Positions 9,383 to 21,357 of a stretch of 64,000 nt of DNA are shown in pieces; positions within the stretch are counted from its first letter, which is position 1; the number at the start of each line of letters is the position of its first letter. The stretch is from Hemileia vastatrix. Lineage: Eukaryota; Basidiomycota; Pucciniomycetes; Pucciniales; Zaghouaniaceae. Below the pieces are notes generated by a model, which did no database searches, was not told the DNA's origin, and was given only the letters and a program-made list of their open reading frames with translations. Location of the stretch: assembly GCA_030280995.1 (NCBI GenBank), contig JASXTE010000014.1:23469150-23533149 (forward strand), in the 5' to 3' direction. The position numbers were made by a program, and so were the translations under genes.

Positions 9383-12300
9383 CAGGAGGAAAAAAGCATC
9401 AACTAGACATCTAGTTGTTTTTTTTTTTGGTTTCTGTTTGTGAACCTGTGCATGATTCTGGTAATGACCCTGTAAAAATACTTTTCTAGAAATCTCTTAA
9501 CCCTTTTTAGTTAAACCCCCTTCATACTTGACTTTTTTTTTTCCACTCCATTAACTTGCTTGCTCCCTTTGTTAAGCTTCTTTCATGTTCTACATGCTCA
9601 CCAGTTCATCCAGAAATCTTAATCGTTAACATTCTTTTTCTTCTATGTGTATTTTTCTACCTACTTATTTCCACTCCCTGATGTATCCATCATGTTACCT
9701 CCTCTTAGCTTCCCTACCATCCCCTGTTAATTGATACAAGATAAGAAAATAGAATTATATCTATTCGTTTTTCTATCGTTACAATTGTTTAACTTTCTAT
9801 AGGCTTCATGATTTTTAAATAATATACATGCCTTTTTGAATCTTATTGTAGCATCCAAGATATCAATAGAAAAAATTAAAATTCATCAAGAATATTGTTG
9901 TTTACTGGATACTAATTTGATGCTCGTTTGGAGCTTGATGTGCATTGGAATATATGTAAATAAAGGATAAGGAACAATGGGAAAAAATAAGCAATTAAAA
10001 AGTAATACAATTAAAAAAAAGAAAGAAAGGCAGATTACCCCACAGGTATTTTTGATGTGTACTAGGGGAAAAATTATGTCATGTTTTCATCACACATTAC
10101 AATGTCCTGAAAAAAAAAAAAATGTAAAATAGTTTAGTATCCTCTGAAACATTTGATTATTAAATATAAATGCTTAAAACAAAATGTAACCATTTACAGG
10201 ACACCATGTCATGTTTTTTTTTTTTTTGGCTGTAAATCCCTACTCAATGCACAAACGTACAAATCCAACACCCCCTCCCCCATGTATGGAAGAATAGGAC
10301 AAAATTACTAGATCAAAGTGGCCCAGTAATCAGTACAGTGACAGTCGCTTACCATTATGATGATGTAAGACAACTAAAGTTGAAGCTGGTGCAAAGGAGC
10401 ATACGGCTCAAACAATCTCAGCTTCACTTGAGACTCTACTGTGTCAGCTAAGTGGTAGAAGCTATACACAGTATTTTTCTCACTACTTGTCCAAATTTTT
10501 TCTCCCCCAATACTATACTCAAAAGTGAAAATTTGTGAAGGAAAATGAACGATTTCGCTTGCCAGTCTTAATTACACAATATGAATATCAATATTGAATA
10601 TCCTCTTTTTTTTTTGATCCTGTTGATATAATATTTTCAACAACAAATTAAGAATGAAGTAAGCACAATTTTGTCATTGAAAAAGAAAGATAAGTCAATA
10701 TGATTGTTGCAAGTCCAATGAGCTATTCAGATTTAGAATCTAAATAAATTTGGCCAAGTTATAGCCATTTCAACCTAACATGTGATTTTCAGTAAGAAGT
10801 GCTATATCTCACTCAAATTTTTAGCTACAATAATAATTTCAAGTTATATAAAGATTAATATAGTGTTAGATAACCAATGACCTACACAGTTTTAGAATAT
10901 AAGTTTAGTTGGCTAAGTCATAACAACAAATGAGATGTGACACTTAGTAAAAATCATATGTTAGGTTGAAATGGATATAGCTTGCCCAATTTTACTTAGA
11001 TTCTAAATCTAAATAGCTCATTGCATTCGGAATCATTATATTAACCTTTCTATATCTTGAAATTATTGTTGTGGGCAAAAATTTGAGTGAGATATAGCAC
11101 TTCTTACTGAAAATCACATGTTAGGTTGAAATGGCTATAACTTGGCCTATTTTACTTAGATTTCAAATCTGAATAGCTCATTGGACTTGCAACAATCATA
11201 TTGACTTATCTTTCTTTTGCAATGACAAAATTGTGCTTACTTAATTCTTAATTTGTTGTTGAAAATATTATATCGACAGGATCAAAAAAAAGAGGATATT
11301 CAATATTGATATTCATATTGCGTAATTAAGACTGGCAAGCAAAATCGTTCATTTTCCTTCACAAATTTTCACTTTTGAGTATAGTATTGGGGGAGAAAAA
11401 ATTTGGACAAGTAGTGAGAAAAATACTGTGTATAGATTCTACCACTTAGCTGACACAGTAGAGTCTCAAGTGAAGCTGAGATTGTTTGAGCCGTATGCTC
11501 CTTTGCACCAGCTTCAACTTTAGTTGTCTTACATCATCATAATGGTAAGCGACTGTCACTGCACTGATTACTGGGCCACTTTGATCTAGTAATTTTGTCC
11601 TATTCTTCCATACATGGGGGAGGGGGTGTTGGATTTGTACGTTTGTGCATTGAGTAGGGATTTACAGCCAAAAAAAAAAAAAAAAACATGACATGACATG
11701 GTGTCCTGTAAATGGTTACATTATGTTTTAAGCATTTATATTTAATAATCAATTGTTTCAGAGGATACTAAACTATTTTACATTTTTTTGTAGGACATTG
11801 TAATGTGTGACGCAAACATGACATAATTTTTCCCCTAGTACACATCAAAAATACCTGTGGGGTAATCTGCCTTCCTTTTTTTTAATTGTTTAAATTTTTA
11901 GTCATTCATTTTTATGTTTTTATTATTTCTCACCACATATGTACATCAAACTAGTAGTCCTAAATTACAGATTTAAGAGAAAAATTTATTTTTCTTATTT
12001 AGTGCTTTAAGCACCTTTGAATCGCATGAAGTCATATACTGTAAAGAGGTAAGTAGATATGTAGTTAACATGTTTTCATGTGCCACATAAGAAGCAAAGA
12101 AAGGAAAATGGAAAGAAGTGAGAATAGAGCGAGAAAAAGAGAAAAGAAAATTTTAAAAAGGGGGAATAGAAATGAGGGAGGGAAAAGAAAATGATGATCA
12201 GGTAAGTAATAAAGGGATAATGGGAAAAAGGGAGCAAGTGGGTTAGTGAAAAAGTGACTTTTTATAGACAGTGAAAGGGTGGAAGGGATAAAGCAAGGTC

Positions 12301-12389
12301 ATTCAAAGGTATCGAGAAGAATCACAACCAGGGCTTGAACAGGGTCAAAAAAAACAACTAGATGTCTAGTTTACTTGTTTTTCCTGCTG
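9383..12389. mobile_element. 3.0-kb fold-back element inserted in the Harbinger copy 1 gene
   Basis: The ends are CAGGAGGAAAAAAGCATC then AACTAGACATCTAGTT at the left, and the complement of CAGCAGGAAAAACAAGTA then AACTAGACATCTAGTT at the right, so 16-bp palindromes sit 18 bp inside each end. It carries no coding sequence. The inner part is a giant inverted repeat (10007-11894), and weaker inverted similarity continues outward. A 410-bp relative lies at 42038-42447. CAGG-type ends recall hAT elements, but I cannot find the 8-bp duplication that would show it. It separates the coding of the unknown second gene of copy 1. Confidence 0.65.
10007..11894. repeat. Giant inverted repeat, arms about 0.94 kb with no spacer
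   Basis: The left arm reads in from GGCAGATTACCCCACAGG (10029) and the right arm is its complement, ending CCTGTGGGGTAATCTGCC (11871). The symmetry centre is near 10950. Outer arm segments are almost identical over hundreds of bases, including ACAGGACACCATGTCATG and GCATACGGCTCAAAC. The central 200 bp is more diverged and is itself made of smaller inverted blocks containing CATTTCAACCTAACAT. No gene is present. Confidence 0.92.
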
Positions 12390-13256
12390 TGTATAATACA
12401 GGAAATATAAACCATGTGCTTTGATTTTAGCAGGTGAAGGAATAGGTTGTCCAGTATTAGGATTGATATAAAAGAAGATCCCCAAAGTAAGATAATTCAC
12501 ATCATTCAAATTGGTATGAATCAAGTTATGAAATCCAGAATGAGTAATTATAAAATTTGAAAATAATAGATATTCTTTGCTGATTTCTTCCCATTCTGAG
12601 TCAGTCCAATTTGGTTTTCCTATTCCAGTAGCAAGTTCATGATTTACTCCAAAAGCTTTCTTGTGGAATTTTTTAAGCCAAACAGCAATAAAAGAATTAA
12701 ATGAAGCTAAGGTGTTACATTTTCAAAAAATTATTATCTTTTTCAGATTTAGATAAATTTTTAAGTAAAGAATAGATGGCTATATAGTTAAAATGAGTAA
12801 TGTTTTTAATCATTTAAAAAAATTAATACACTTACCAAGAGAATAACCTCTAACAAATCCTGATTTCCATCCTAAAACCAATAATGATACCACCCATCAA
12901 ATTCTTATTCCTTATTGATAAGTGAACCAAAGCCATTTGATATAGTGTCATAATGAGATTGGATAGTTGAATATATCATTCATCTTTTACTCCATTAAAT
13001 GAATGATTTTCATAAATAAATTGAGGCTTAAAAGTATTACTGATTACAGCCTTAACTTCATTTCCTCTTAATTTGGTTGGATATTTGATATCTTCAGGTA
13101 AATTCTTGAGATATTTATTTTTTTTATTGAGTTTAGTTTTATAATACTTGATGTTTGATATGTGGCCAAATAAAATATCCAAGTATCTATTTTTTTAATT
13201 TTTAATTTTGATAAGATTGATCATCATCTTTTTTTATGTTTGAAGGTTTTGAAGAA

Positions 13257-13475
13257 GATTGAAATGAAGTAGAAATTGAAGAAGATGATAAAGAAGATAA
13301 TAAGATGAAGATAGAGAGGTAAGGCTTGAATCAGAAGAAACAGACATTTTTTTTTTCTGAAATTTATTTTGATGATTGAAATGAAGTAGATTTTGAAGAA
13401 GATGATAAAGAAGATAAAAAGATGAAGATAGAGAGGTAAAGCTTGAATCAGAAGAAACAGACATTTTTTTTTCAG
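13257..13475 (-). repeat. 117-bp tandem duplication at the start of the unknown second gene
   Basis: The block containing GATTGAAATGAAGTAG starts at 13257 and again at 13374, a period of 117 bp (39 codons). Each copy contains the start-like sequence MSVSSDSS on the minus strand, so the duplication preserved frame and gives two possible start codons. The copies differ at several bases. Confidence 0.8.
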
Positions 13476-13683
13476 GTCAAATAAAAATAAATAAATAAAA
13501 AAAAAAAGCTAACATAATTTAAAATAAAACACCTTTTAAAAAGTGTACTGAAAATAATGAATAAGAATAATTGTGACTTTTACTTGTATTTGAGGAATTT
13601 TTTGTTGGTTAATTCTTGACAAGAAAAAAAAAAGTTAAAAGATGCTGTAAAACATTACTGTCAAATCTTCAATGGATTCCTCA

Positions 13684-14060
13684 TTGTCCCCCTTTCACCC
13701 CTTGTAAACCCTCTCCAAAGCCCCCTCCAAACCTGCTCCAACCCCCCCCTCAAACTGCCTTCAAGCCCCCCCCAAACCATCACCAAAACCCGCTCAAATC
13801 ACCCCCCAAAACATCACCAACCCCCCCCTTTCAAACTCCTCCAAAACCCCACAAATTACCCCCTAAAACCACCCACTGTACCCCCTTAAATCCCCCCCTC
13901 TCTTTGTTTGTTAATGAGCAAAGAGAGGGGGGTAGGGGGGTTTTGGAGGGTGATTTGAGGGGGTATAGGGGGGTTTGAGGGGGGGATTTGAGGGTGTTAT
14001 ATGGGGGATTTTAGGGGGTATAGATTGGGTTTGAAGAGGTTGTAGGGGGGGATTAAGGTT
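13684..14060. repeat. C-rich / G-rich degenerate repeat forming a hairpin
   Basis: A C-rich stretch of CCCCC and CAAA blocks (13684-13905) is followed by its G-rich inverted counterpart (13915-14060). At the centre CCCCCCTCTCTTTG (about 13894-13907) pairs exactly with CAAAGAGAGGGGGG (about 13918-13931) across a loop of about 11 nt. The G-rich arm has many runs of four or more G, so it could fold as G-quadruplexes. The frame open through the C-rich arm (Pro-rich) is not credible as a gene. Confidence 0.85.
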
Positions 14061-14607
14061 ACCAAAGAGGGAGGAAAGGGGGATATGTCAATGCCAAGGA
14101 GGGGTGAATATGGTGAAAATGACAAGGCCAAGGAGGATGAAGAGTTGGATGGAGTGAAAAAAAAGAGAGAGAAAAAAAAAATTAATTTTACCTTGAAAAT
14201 GAAAAAAACCACTTACCAGAAAAATAAAAAAAAAAGAAAAAAGAAGAAGAAATAACAATTAGAGAATATAGAAATAAAAAGGGAAAAAATGACTTACCTT
14301 TAGAGATGAGTTGAGAAAAAAAATAGATTTCAAATTCTTTGAGGGATGTTTGAAGATAAGAGGAAAAGGATATGAGGGATGACAGAAAAAAAGAATGACT
14401 GAAAAATTATGTGATAGCTGAAAATATGCAATTTCATGTTGAGGTGGTGAACAAAAACAAATGAGACAGGGAAAAAGAGACTTTCACTGAAAATTCAAAA
14501 TAAAAGTCAATATGCAAAAATAATATTAAAAAAGCAAGATAATAATACATGCAACTTGATCATTTGAAGAGTATTAAAAAAATTTAAAAGGGTTTTGTTG
14601 AGAAAAG

Positions 14608-15918
14608 TTAGAGTATTATTGGCATGAAGATGGAGTGTATCCCAGTGGGAAGTAAGATTAATAGTAGATAAAAAAATGAAATTTGTAATAATTTAAGAAA
14701 CAATTGCTGAATCTCCCAATGTGCTAGTGTGATTGGAAGAATTTTTTCCCATATCCTAGTGGTTTGAGAAATAGAAGTGTTGGATATAGTGAGAGGTGTT
14801 TCAACTTGTTCATCTTCATACAACTATAACCATTGATCTTTGAGGTCAGAAAGTAGGTTGTGAAGTATAGTGAAACACAGAATTTAGTTAATCACTGCCT
14901 CTATTTCAGATCTATATCTAACAGGACTTCTTAATTCCCTTCAACTGGCAAACAACCCTTGAATTTTCCAAATGACTGTTGAAATTGGAATTTTGGCTGT
15001 CTTCAGACGCTGCTCCCCAAAAAGAAGGAAGTACATACTTTCCATTCACATAAGAAGAATCTTCCAGAAGATACTGATCTTCATCAAAGAAATTTTTAGG
15101 TTCTTTTGAAATTTGCATTTTTTGAAAAATGTAGGAATCATGACATGATCTAGGATAGCCAGTGAAGAATGATATAACTTTTTTGTTGATGTCACATATA
15201 AGCTTAACGTAAAATGAATATCTATAGAGAAGATATAGTTGCTTGTGTTAGTATGAAATAAAAAGAAAGAATGGAATTAGAAATAAGCTACCTCTTTTTT
15301 TGGTCAAGGCAATTTTTTCCACCTTGAGCAGGTTTCTGACTCAAAAGAATAGTAGTACCATCTACAAACCCAATACATCCTCGGAAACCCTCTGCTTGCA
15401 TAACATGAGATGATTCAAGTCACTCTTCTTTAGCTGGAGAGGTGAGAAGTTTAGATTCTAAAGAGTTGATAGCCGTGATGCATTGTTTTTTATAAGTGTT
15501 AACAGAGCCATACTGTAAATCAAAGACATTTTTCAAATGTTTCAAGGCAGCTCCATTACTATTGCAACCCAAATGATATAGTGTGATGGCCAATTGAATT
15601 GAAGGATCACATTTTGAAAGATGGGGTGGTCCTGAATAAGCTCAAGCAATTTAAGTAAATATTCCTGAGAAGTCCTGAAAAACTGTCTAAAACTGGGTAC
15701 AGATAGGTTAAGAAGTGTTTAGATTGTGTACTTGGAGGGGTATGAAGTTCTTGAGGCTTTCTAGGAAGAACGTAATGTTTCCTAGCCATTTTTAATGAAA
15801 AAAGAAGTTCTTCTTCAAGATCAGAATCAGAATCACAATCAGAGTACAAGAGAAGATCAAGAGATCTGGAATTCATTGCTTGGTGTAGCTTATCACAATT
15901 TGAGAGTAAGGAAGGCAT
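14608..15918 (-). pseudogene. PIF/Harbinger DDE transposase of copy 1 (decayed)
   Basis: Starts MPSLLSNCDKLHQ at 15918. Through several frame changes it reads DLLLYSDCDSDSDLEEELLF, GCNSNGAALKHLKNVF, EEWLESSHVMQAEGF, GCIGFVDGTTILLSQKPA (first Asp), YPRSCHDSYIFQKM (second Asp) and SSYVNGKYVLPSFWG. These are the landmarks of DDE_Tnp_4-type Harbinger transposases. The region that should carry the catalytic Glu (RIEHAIG in copy 2) is lost: the remnant reads HLENSRVVCQLKGIKK. A C-terminal part at about 14690-14823 (YEDEQVETPL, KILPITLAHWE) matches the end of copy 2. It is dead as it stands. Confidence 0.75.
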
Positions 15919-16204
15919 GACTCTTATATGGTATAATAATGTAAATGATGTACAATTTTTTGAGCAATAAAGGGTTATGCTGCAGAGTGCTGTGTATGAA
16001 TGGGATGATGCTGACAAATTAGTGAAATCAGCACTTTTGGTTGAGAAATTGTGGATTTGAGTGAAATAAGTGACTTATTTTTATTTTGAAATCCACAAGT
16101 GTTGGGGCTAGTATGTTTCAGAAATCCACATTTAAATAAATGCAGATTTGGTCAAATTTAAGTGCGTATTTTTAAGTGCTTATTTGCCAGAACTGACACT
16201 GCCT

Positions 16205-16493
16205 ATTTTTATTTTTTTTGAAAGAGAGAGAAAGAGGAAAAGAGGAATCTGAAATATTGCGAATCAAACATTAGAAAATCTAATTTTATTTTTTCAATCA
16301 AAAAAAATAGCTTATATACTTTCAATGATATTGATTTTTACTGTTAAAGATCCTTCCTTCTTTTTGATGACCTCATATAGATGGGATTCCTATTTATTTA
16401 TTTTTTAATTTATTTATTTTTATGTATAATTTATTTATAATTAATTTAATTTAGTTATGTATATATATATATATATTGTGATAGTGAAATAAT
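16205..16493. other. Spacer between the two Harbinger-like elements
   Basis: 289 bp of AT-rich DNA with (TA)n near 16459-16476. No gene. This is probably old intergenic DNA between the kinase and Nudix genes. Confidence 0.5.
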
Positions 16494-16853
16494 AGGGGGT
16501 CTCAAACATTACCAAATATGCCACAAAAAACACCACAAAAAAGGTACCAAACCTGTCATCAAAAAATAAAATACACCTTCCCTGGACAGGTTTATTTCAA
16601 CAGCATATTTTTCCCCAAAAATGTCTTCTTTTGGGTCAAAAAAGTCATCAAAACACTTCCCTTCATCATCATGATTAGTCAGCACTAGGTACAAAGACAC
16701 CAACACTAGGTAAAAAAGTGCCAACACCTAGATTTTTTTTCACCAAATCCTCAAGGGCTTATTCATATGAGCAAGGTACATGACTTAAAAGAACTTAATC
16801 AATCCCATAATCATACACTTACCCTTAATGTTTCCACTTTTCACTAACATAAC

Positions 16854-18073
16854 ATGCCACTTTCAGTCTGCCATCAACTTGTGATCACTGCTGCAGCTGT
16901 AGCTCTTGATTTAATGGCTAACTCTGATACTAATTCTGATGCAGTACTTGACTTGGATTTTATGTGCAACATGTAGGAGATCTGCTACTTATTTCATATA
17001 AAAACTTCCATACAACATCAACTTTGATATCACCTTGATGTTTTTTCCAACATTCCTGAAGCTAGCTTTCAACAGATGTTTCATATAACTTTTCCTGGCG
17101 TTCTTAGTTTACTTAAATTGATTAAAGATCATTAAATTTTCAAAAATATATCTCATTTTCCTTAAAGAGATCCAGATATTCAAATATCTGTGGCACTTTG
17201 TCTTTTTGGCTCAAACAATAATGGTGCAGCAGTAACCCATCTTGAGAACCTCTTCCAGCTTAGTCAAGGAACAGTTCACCTTTATACAAAGCAAGTCATA
17301 AATGAGATTCTTTCTCTTGAAGCTCAACTTCTGAAATGGCCCAGTAAAGAATAAAGGTTTGAGGAGTCTCAGGTGATGCAAAATAAAGGTTTTTCTGGCT
17401 GCATTGGTTTTGTTGATGGCAGCACCATACCCTTGAGTCAAAAACCTGCCAGAGAAAGAAATAGCTATTTTGATAATAATAAAAGGTGATATTTTTTTCT
17501 TTTAAATTTTCAAACAAATCTCATATTAATCTTTTCCTTTTATAAGTTACTCAATAGCTCTTCAATTGGTTTGTGATACTAACAAGAAATTCATTTCTTT
17601 TCATGCTGGATTCTTTGGTGCTTGCCACAATTACTCTGTATTTCTGAAAATGAATATTTCTCAAAATTCTCAAAAAATTTTGATGAAAATCTCAGACTCT
17701 GCTTATTCAAATTGTGTTTATGTTATCCCTTCTTTTTGTGGGACTGATGATGAAGAAAGTGAAAAAACAAGATTCAATACTCATCTAGCAAAATCTTGTG
17801 TTAGGATTGAGCATGCAATAGGGATACTGAAAGGCCAATTTTCTTCTCTACAAGAACTAATGACTTCACACCATAAAAAAAAGAAATGAAGGTTACTGTA
17901 GACTGGATTACTTCTTGTTTTATATTACAAAATCTTCTTGCTAACTTAAAAGATGGATGGAGTGAGTTTTATGAAGATGAGATTCCTGATCCACCTCCAC
18001 CAATAGAATCTAGAAGTACTTCATCATCTCAACCTAGCTCTATGCATGCTAAAAAACTACCAATCACACTTTC
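16854..18073 (+). pseudogene. PIF/Harbinger DDE transposase of copy 2 (decayed, 3' end displaced to 29895)
   Basis: Reads MPLSVCHQLV at the start, then SVALCLFGSNNNGAAVTHLENLF, GCIGFVDGSTIPLSQKPA (first Asp), a 61-nt GT-AG intron (17486-17546), VCDTNKKFISFHAGFFGACHNYSVFLKM, VIPSFCG and CVRIEHAIGILKGQF (catalytic Glu). The second acid is Asn (CHNYS) where the family and copy 1 have Asp (CHDSY). Several stops (for example after MCNM and after KWPSKE) also kill it. The Gypsy element landed five codons before the stop: lifting it out continues the frame at 29874, which ends HFEDLA and a TAA at 29893-29895. This matches LAHWE in copy 1. Confidence 0.8.
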
Positions 18074-20614
18074 TGTCAGCCAGGCTGTACCAGGAGTCAA
18101 GTAAAATGTTAAAATATTTTATTGAACTTCAGAATGGGCAAAGTTTTTATTTTATTTGTTTATTTTAATTAATATTATATTGAGAAATAAAATTACATAA
18201 TTAAACTATAATAATATGAGTTATATGAATTTTATTACTATATAAATTGTAAATACAATTAAATAAATAAATAATACAGTATATTCTATAAAATATGAGC
18301 TCTTTTTAATGTATCTAATAATTATAAACTATTAATGAATTAATAAAATATTATATTATAATTACTGTCAGCCAGGCTAGCTCAGAGGCCCAGTAAATTA
18401 TATTATAAATTAATTGAATGATTTAAGGGAATAATTCTATACATTTTATGTAGTTACAATAAAATATCTTATTGAATAAAATTAAATAAATATTTTATAA
18501 GTAAAATAATTATTATATTCATTATTAAGAAAATTTCTATTACATAAAAAGATATTATATTCTATAACATCATGGCACATTTTGTATGTATTTAATATTT
18601 CTAAATTTCTAAATTAATTGTTTAAAATTATATTATAAGTGTAATAATAAATTTAACTTATAATTTAATTACAATTTAAATAATAAAATTTATATAAACA
18701 AAAAACAACTTATCATATAATACTATCCATAAATATTGAGTGCTTCCTTGACCCTTAATTGTGTCACTAAAATTACTAAATTAATTAAAATAGTTATTTA
18801 ATTTAATAAATTTAAATTCTCACTCTAAATAAGTTATTTTATTAAATTAATTAATTGTTTCAATCAAATTGATAATTAAATTACTTGAAATAGTTAAAAA
18901 AATTAATTTAATTTTCTTTATACTGAATTAAAATTTATTGTATACATTAAAGCATGAAAATAATTCCTTTTGTTTTAATTAAACCCTTTTTAGTTATATG
19001 TACTACCTGTTTTAGATTTTCTTTCTCACAGTTCTCAGGTTTCATACTTACATAGTTATTTATTATATTAATTATTTGTTTTGAACCTTTATGGTGGGAA
19101 AAGTAGTTACTTATTCACGGGTTTACTTTATTGGTTCAATTTTCCTCTTATTTTGTATGTTTTAATTAAATTCCTTTAATTGTTTGTTTCACATTAATAT
19201 TATTTTTGAATATACAATTGAGGTGCTTCAGAGGTATTCTTGCCTATATAAGGGCTTTGGAATTCTCCTTTGGAAGTCATAACTTACATTATATACATTT
19301 TACATACTTACAATATATTATTTTTATTTTTATTAGTATTACACACTCTAATATCAATACTCAATAATTAATCTAAGGTTTCTTTAAGTCTATTAATAAT
19401 AAAATTTGTTTCCCGCGCAGAGAAAAAATTTCTTACTAAAGATTTTATCAATAAAACTAAACCTCACTGTTGTCTTATTCTTCATAAAATGTTGTTGTAT
19501 TTCTTTTAATTTGAGCTGCTTATTTTATTAATTCTATTACCTTCACCTCTCTCTTTCTTTTATTATCCTCTCTTTATTTCTTCCTCCTTCTCTGTTCCAT
19601 TTCATCTTGTTTTCCTCCTTCTTCTAGATGACTTGCCAACAATTACATATTATAATTTTAAATAATAACTAATTAATTAATAAATTATATATAATTATAT
19701 TTTACATACCTTATAAATCATAATTATTGGGCACTTTTTTGACCCTTAATTGTGTCAAGAAACTCTTAAATAAGTTAACACAGTTACTTAAATAAAACAA
19801 TATTAAAGTTCTACTTTAAATTAGTTATTTCATTAAATTAATTAATTTTTTTAATATAAAATAGTTATTACAATATTAAAATAGTTGAAACAACTTTTAT
19901 TTACATTTTATACTGACTAAATGAATCATATTTCTAAAAGTAGAATAATTCTTAATGTTTCATGTAATTGGTTTACCATTTTCTTCATATTATATTACTT
20001 GTTTTATCTCAAAATGGTTTAATCTTATGTTTCAATTTATCTTACTGTTTCAATTGAGATTAAAAACCTTTTTGGGATCTCATAGGTGGGAAATTTGGGC
20101 TCTTACTAGTATGTGTTATGTGTTATATTTTTTCCCTTATCTTATTTTTATAGTTACTTTGTTAATGTTTTACTTCATTTTTTCTCATTTATCTGTTTTT
20201 TAGTGCTTCAGAGAATCTCTTGCTTATATAAAGGCATTGGTTAGTGCCCTGAATGCTCATCACTTACATTAATTTTAATTATCAAATATTCTGTTATTTT
20301 TAAAGAAATAAATAGCCAGTTGTTTTTACTTATGTTACTTAACTTTGTTAACTAAGCATATTTAGAATTATGATTTCTAAAAAACTATTTGGTTGCATTA
20401 AGAGAGTACTTTTAGTATTACTAATTGCATTTTTATTAGCAGAAACAGAGATAACTATATTAATCTTTAAAATACCATATAATACTGTTTATAAGTCCCT
20501 TCAAAATATTACTTGTTGTCTCCCATTTATATCTCTCCTCTTTCTAATACTTCCTCTCCTTCTTCTTCCTTTCCTTTCTTCTTTTCCTATTACTTCTAGA
20601 TGAACCGGCTGACA
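18074..20614 (+). repeat. Gypsy-1 5' LTR (interrupted)
   Basis: Begins TGTCAGCCAGGCTGTACC and ends CCGGCTGACA. It is split by a nested solo LTR at 18366-19641. Next comes a candidate primer-binding site two bases on (TGAGGGCCATTC), which has lost the usual TGG. Confidence 0.88.
18366..19641 (+). mobile_element. Solo LTR nested in the Gypsy-1 5' LTR
   Basis: 1276 bp, begins TGTCAGCCAGGCTAGCTCAG and ends TTGCCAACA, flanked by ATTAC duplications (18361-18365 and 19642-19646). The 3' LTR at 28624 has the uninterrupted target ATAATTACATATTATAA, which proves the insertion. The start resembles the host LTR, so it is a related family. Confidence 0.93.
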
Positions 20615-21357
20615 ATTGAGGGCCATTCTGAATGGCAACAATGTTTGACAATTGGATGAACAGCTAATGCACGGACCACCTTGCATGTGCAAAAACAACT
20701 TTTGCTGTGACTGTGAATTGAACCGGGGTCTTCCTATACCAGGTTATATAGTACTAATATTCATATAGTTTTTAGTGATTTTTTGATCACTTTACTAAGT
20801 CTTACTTTGCACCTCACCATTATAATATTAAATTTTTATTGCAATAACAGTACCTTAGCTTTTTTGCTGAGACACTGAGTGCAAGTGATCAATTTTTAAT
20901 TTTTTTTCCTAGTTGAAAATAATAGAGAAACCTTCTTAGTCCTAGAGGATCATTATTTTTTGATTAAATTATTGAATTAATTATTCATTAAATTTTGATA
21001 ATATTGGTTGACAATAATAGTACTCTGTGCTTAGTCCCAATTATTTCCATTTAATTTTGGTATTATTACTATTGTTTGACATTTATACTTTTATATTTGT
21101 CCCAATTCAATAATTAATGGTTATTATTTTATATTATAAATAAAATCACATTAATTGATTAATAATAAATTTTTTGATTGTTATTTTTTATTCTATAATA
21201 ATCTTCATAATTTTTTATTATTATCAATTTTATTTTAACTCAAGTAATATATTAATATTTATATTCTTATTGTTTTAAAATATTGAACACCACTTTTGAG
21301 AAATTTAGTTTACTCTTGTTGAAAAAAACTTGATTTTTAGATATCATCTCTAGTAAC

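Larger units (their letters stand above)
8700..13464 (-). pseudogene. Second gene of Harbinger-like copy 1, function unknown, split by a fold-back element
   Basis: Minus-strand remnants collinear with the plus-strand gene at 31259-34172. The start at 13464 reads MSVSSDSSLTSLSSS, against MSSS.SLSSFTS in copy 2. Near 12900 is a LYHYIKWLWF-like remnant, against LTLYQMALAH. At about 12560-12650 is HELATGIGKPNWTDSEW, against HELEKQFRIPNWTDSEW. Beyond the fold-back insertion (9383-12389) follow HNNHQITK and HFTHFGCSFQ, against LHNHQITK and GFTHFRCSFQ, and at about 8760-8820 PYFNKMQGR against PYFNKTQGR. Multiple stops and shifts show it is dead. I recognise no domain. Confidence 0.6.
6566..16204. 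mobile_element. PIF/Harbinger-like DNA transposon copy 1 (decayed, three genes)
   Basis: Terminal inverted repeats: left AGGGGGTGTCAGTTCTGGCA at 6566, right TGCCAGTTCT-type end whose complement reads AGGCAGTGTCAGTTCTGGCA, ending at 16204. Inverted similarity continues inward for more than 100 bp (shared words CAAATCTGCATTTA, GTGGATTTC, AAGTCACTTATTTCA, TCAGCAC). Both ends abut TA, but no perfect 3-bp duplication is left. Inside are a Myb/SANT-like gene (plus) at the left, and the unknown second gene and a DDE transposase (minus) at the right. This matches copy 2 in mirror image. Every gene has stops or shifts, so it is not autonomous now. A 3.0-kb fold-back element is inserted at 9383-12389. 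Confidence 0.8.

Noticed and set aside
9190..9402. 70-codon minus-strand frame as an independent gene
   Set aside because: It is a fragment of the unknown second gene of Harbinger copy 1 (NNHQITK, HFTHFGCSFQ-type remnants) beside the fold-back insertion.
13616..13978. Pro-rich 120-codon frame
   Set aside because: Translation of the C-rich repeat arm (PPPKPHKLPP-like); no start context or domain.
16509..16727. 72-codon minus-strand frame next to the left end of Harbinger copy 2
   Set aside because: Lies in the subterminal region before the transposase start and has no match in copy 1.
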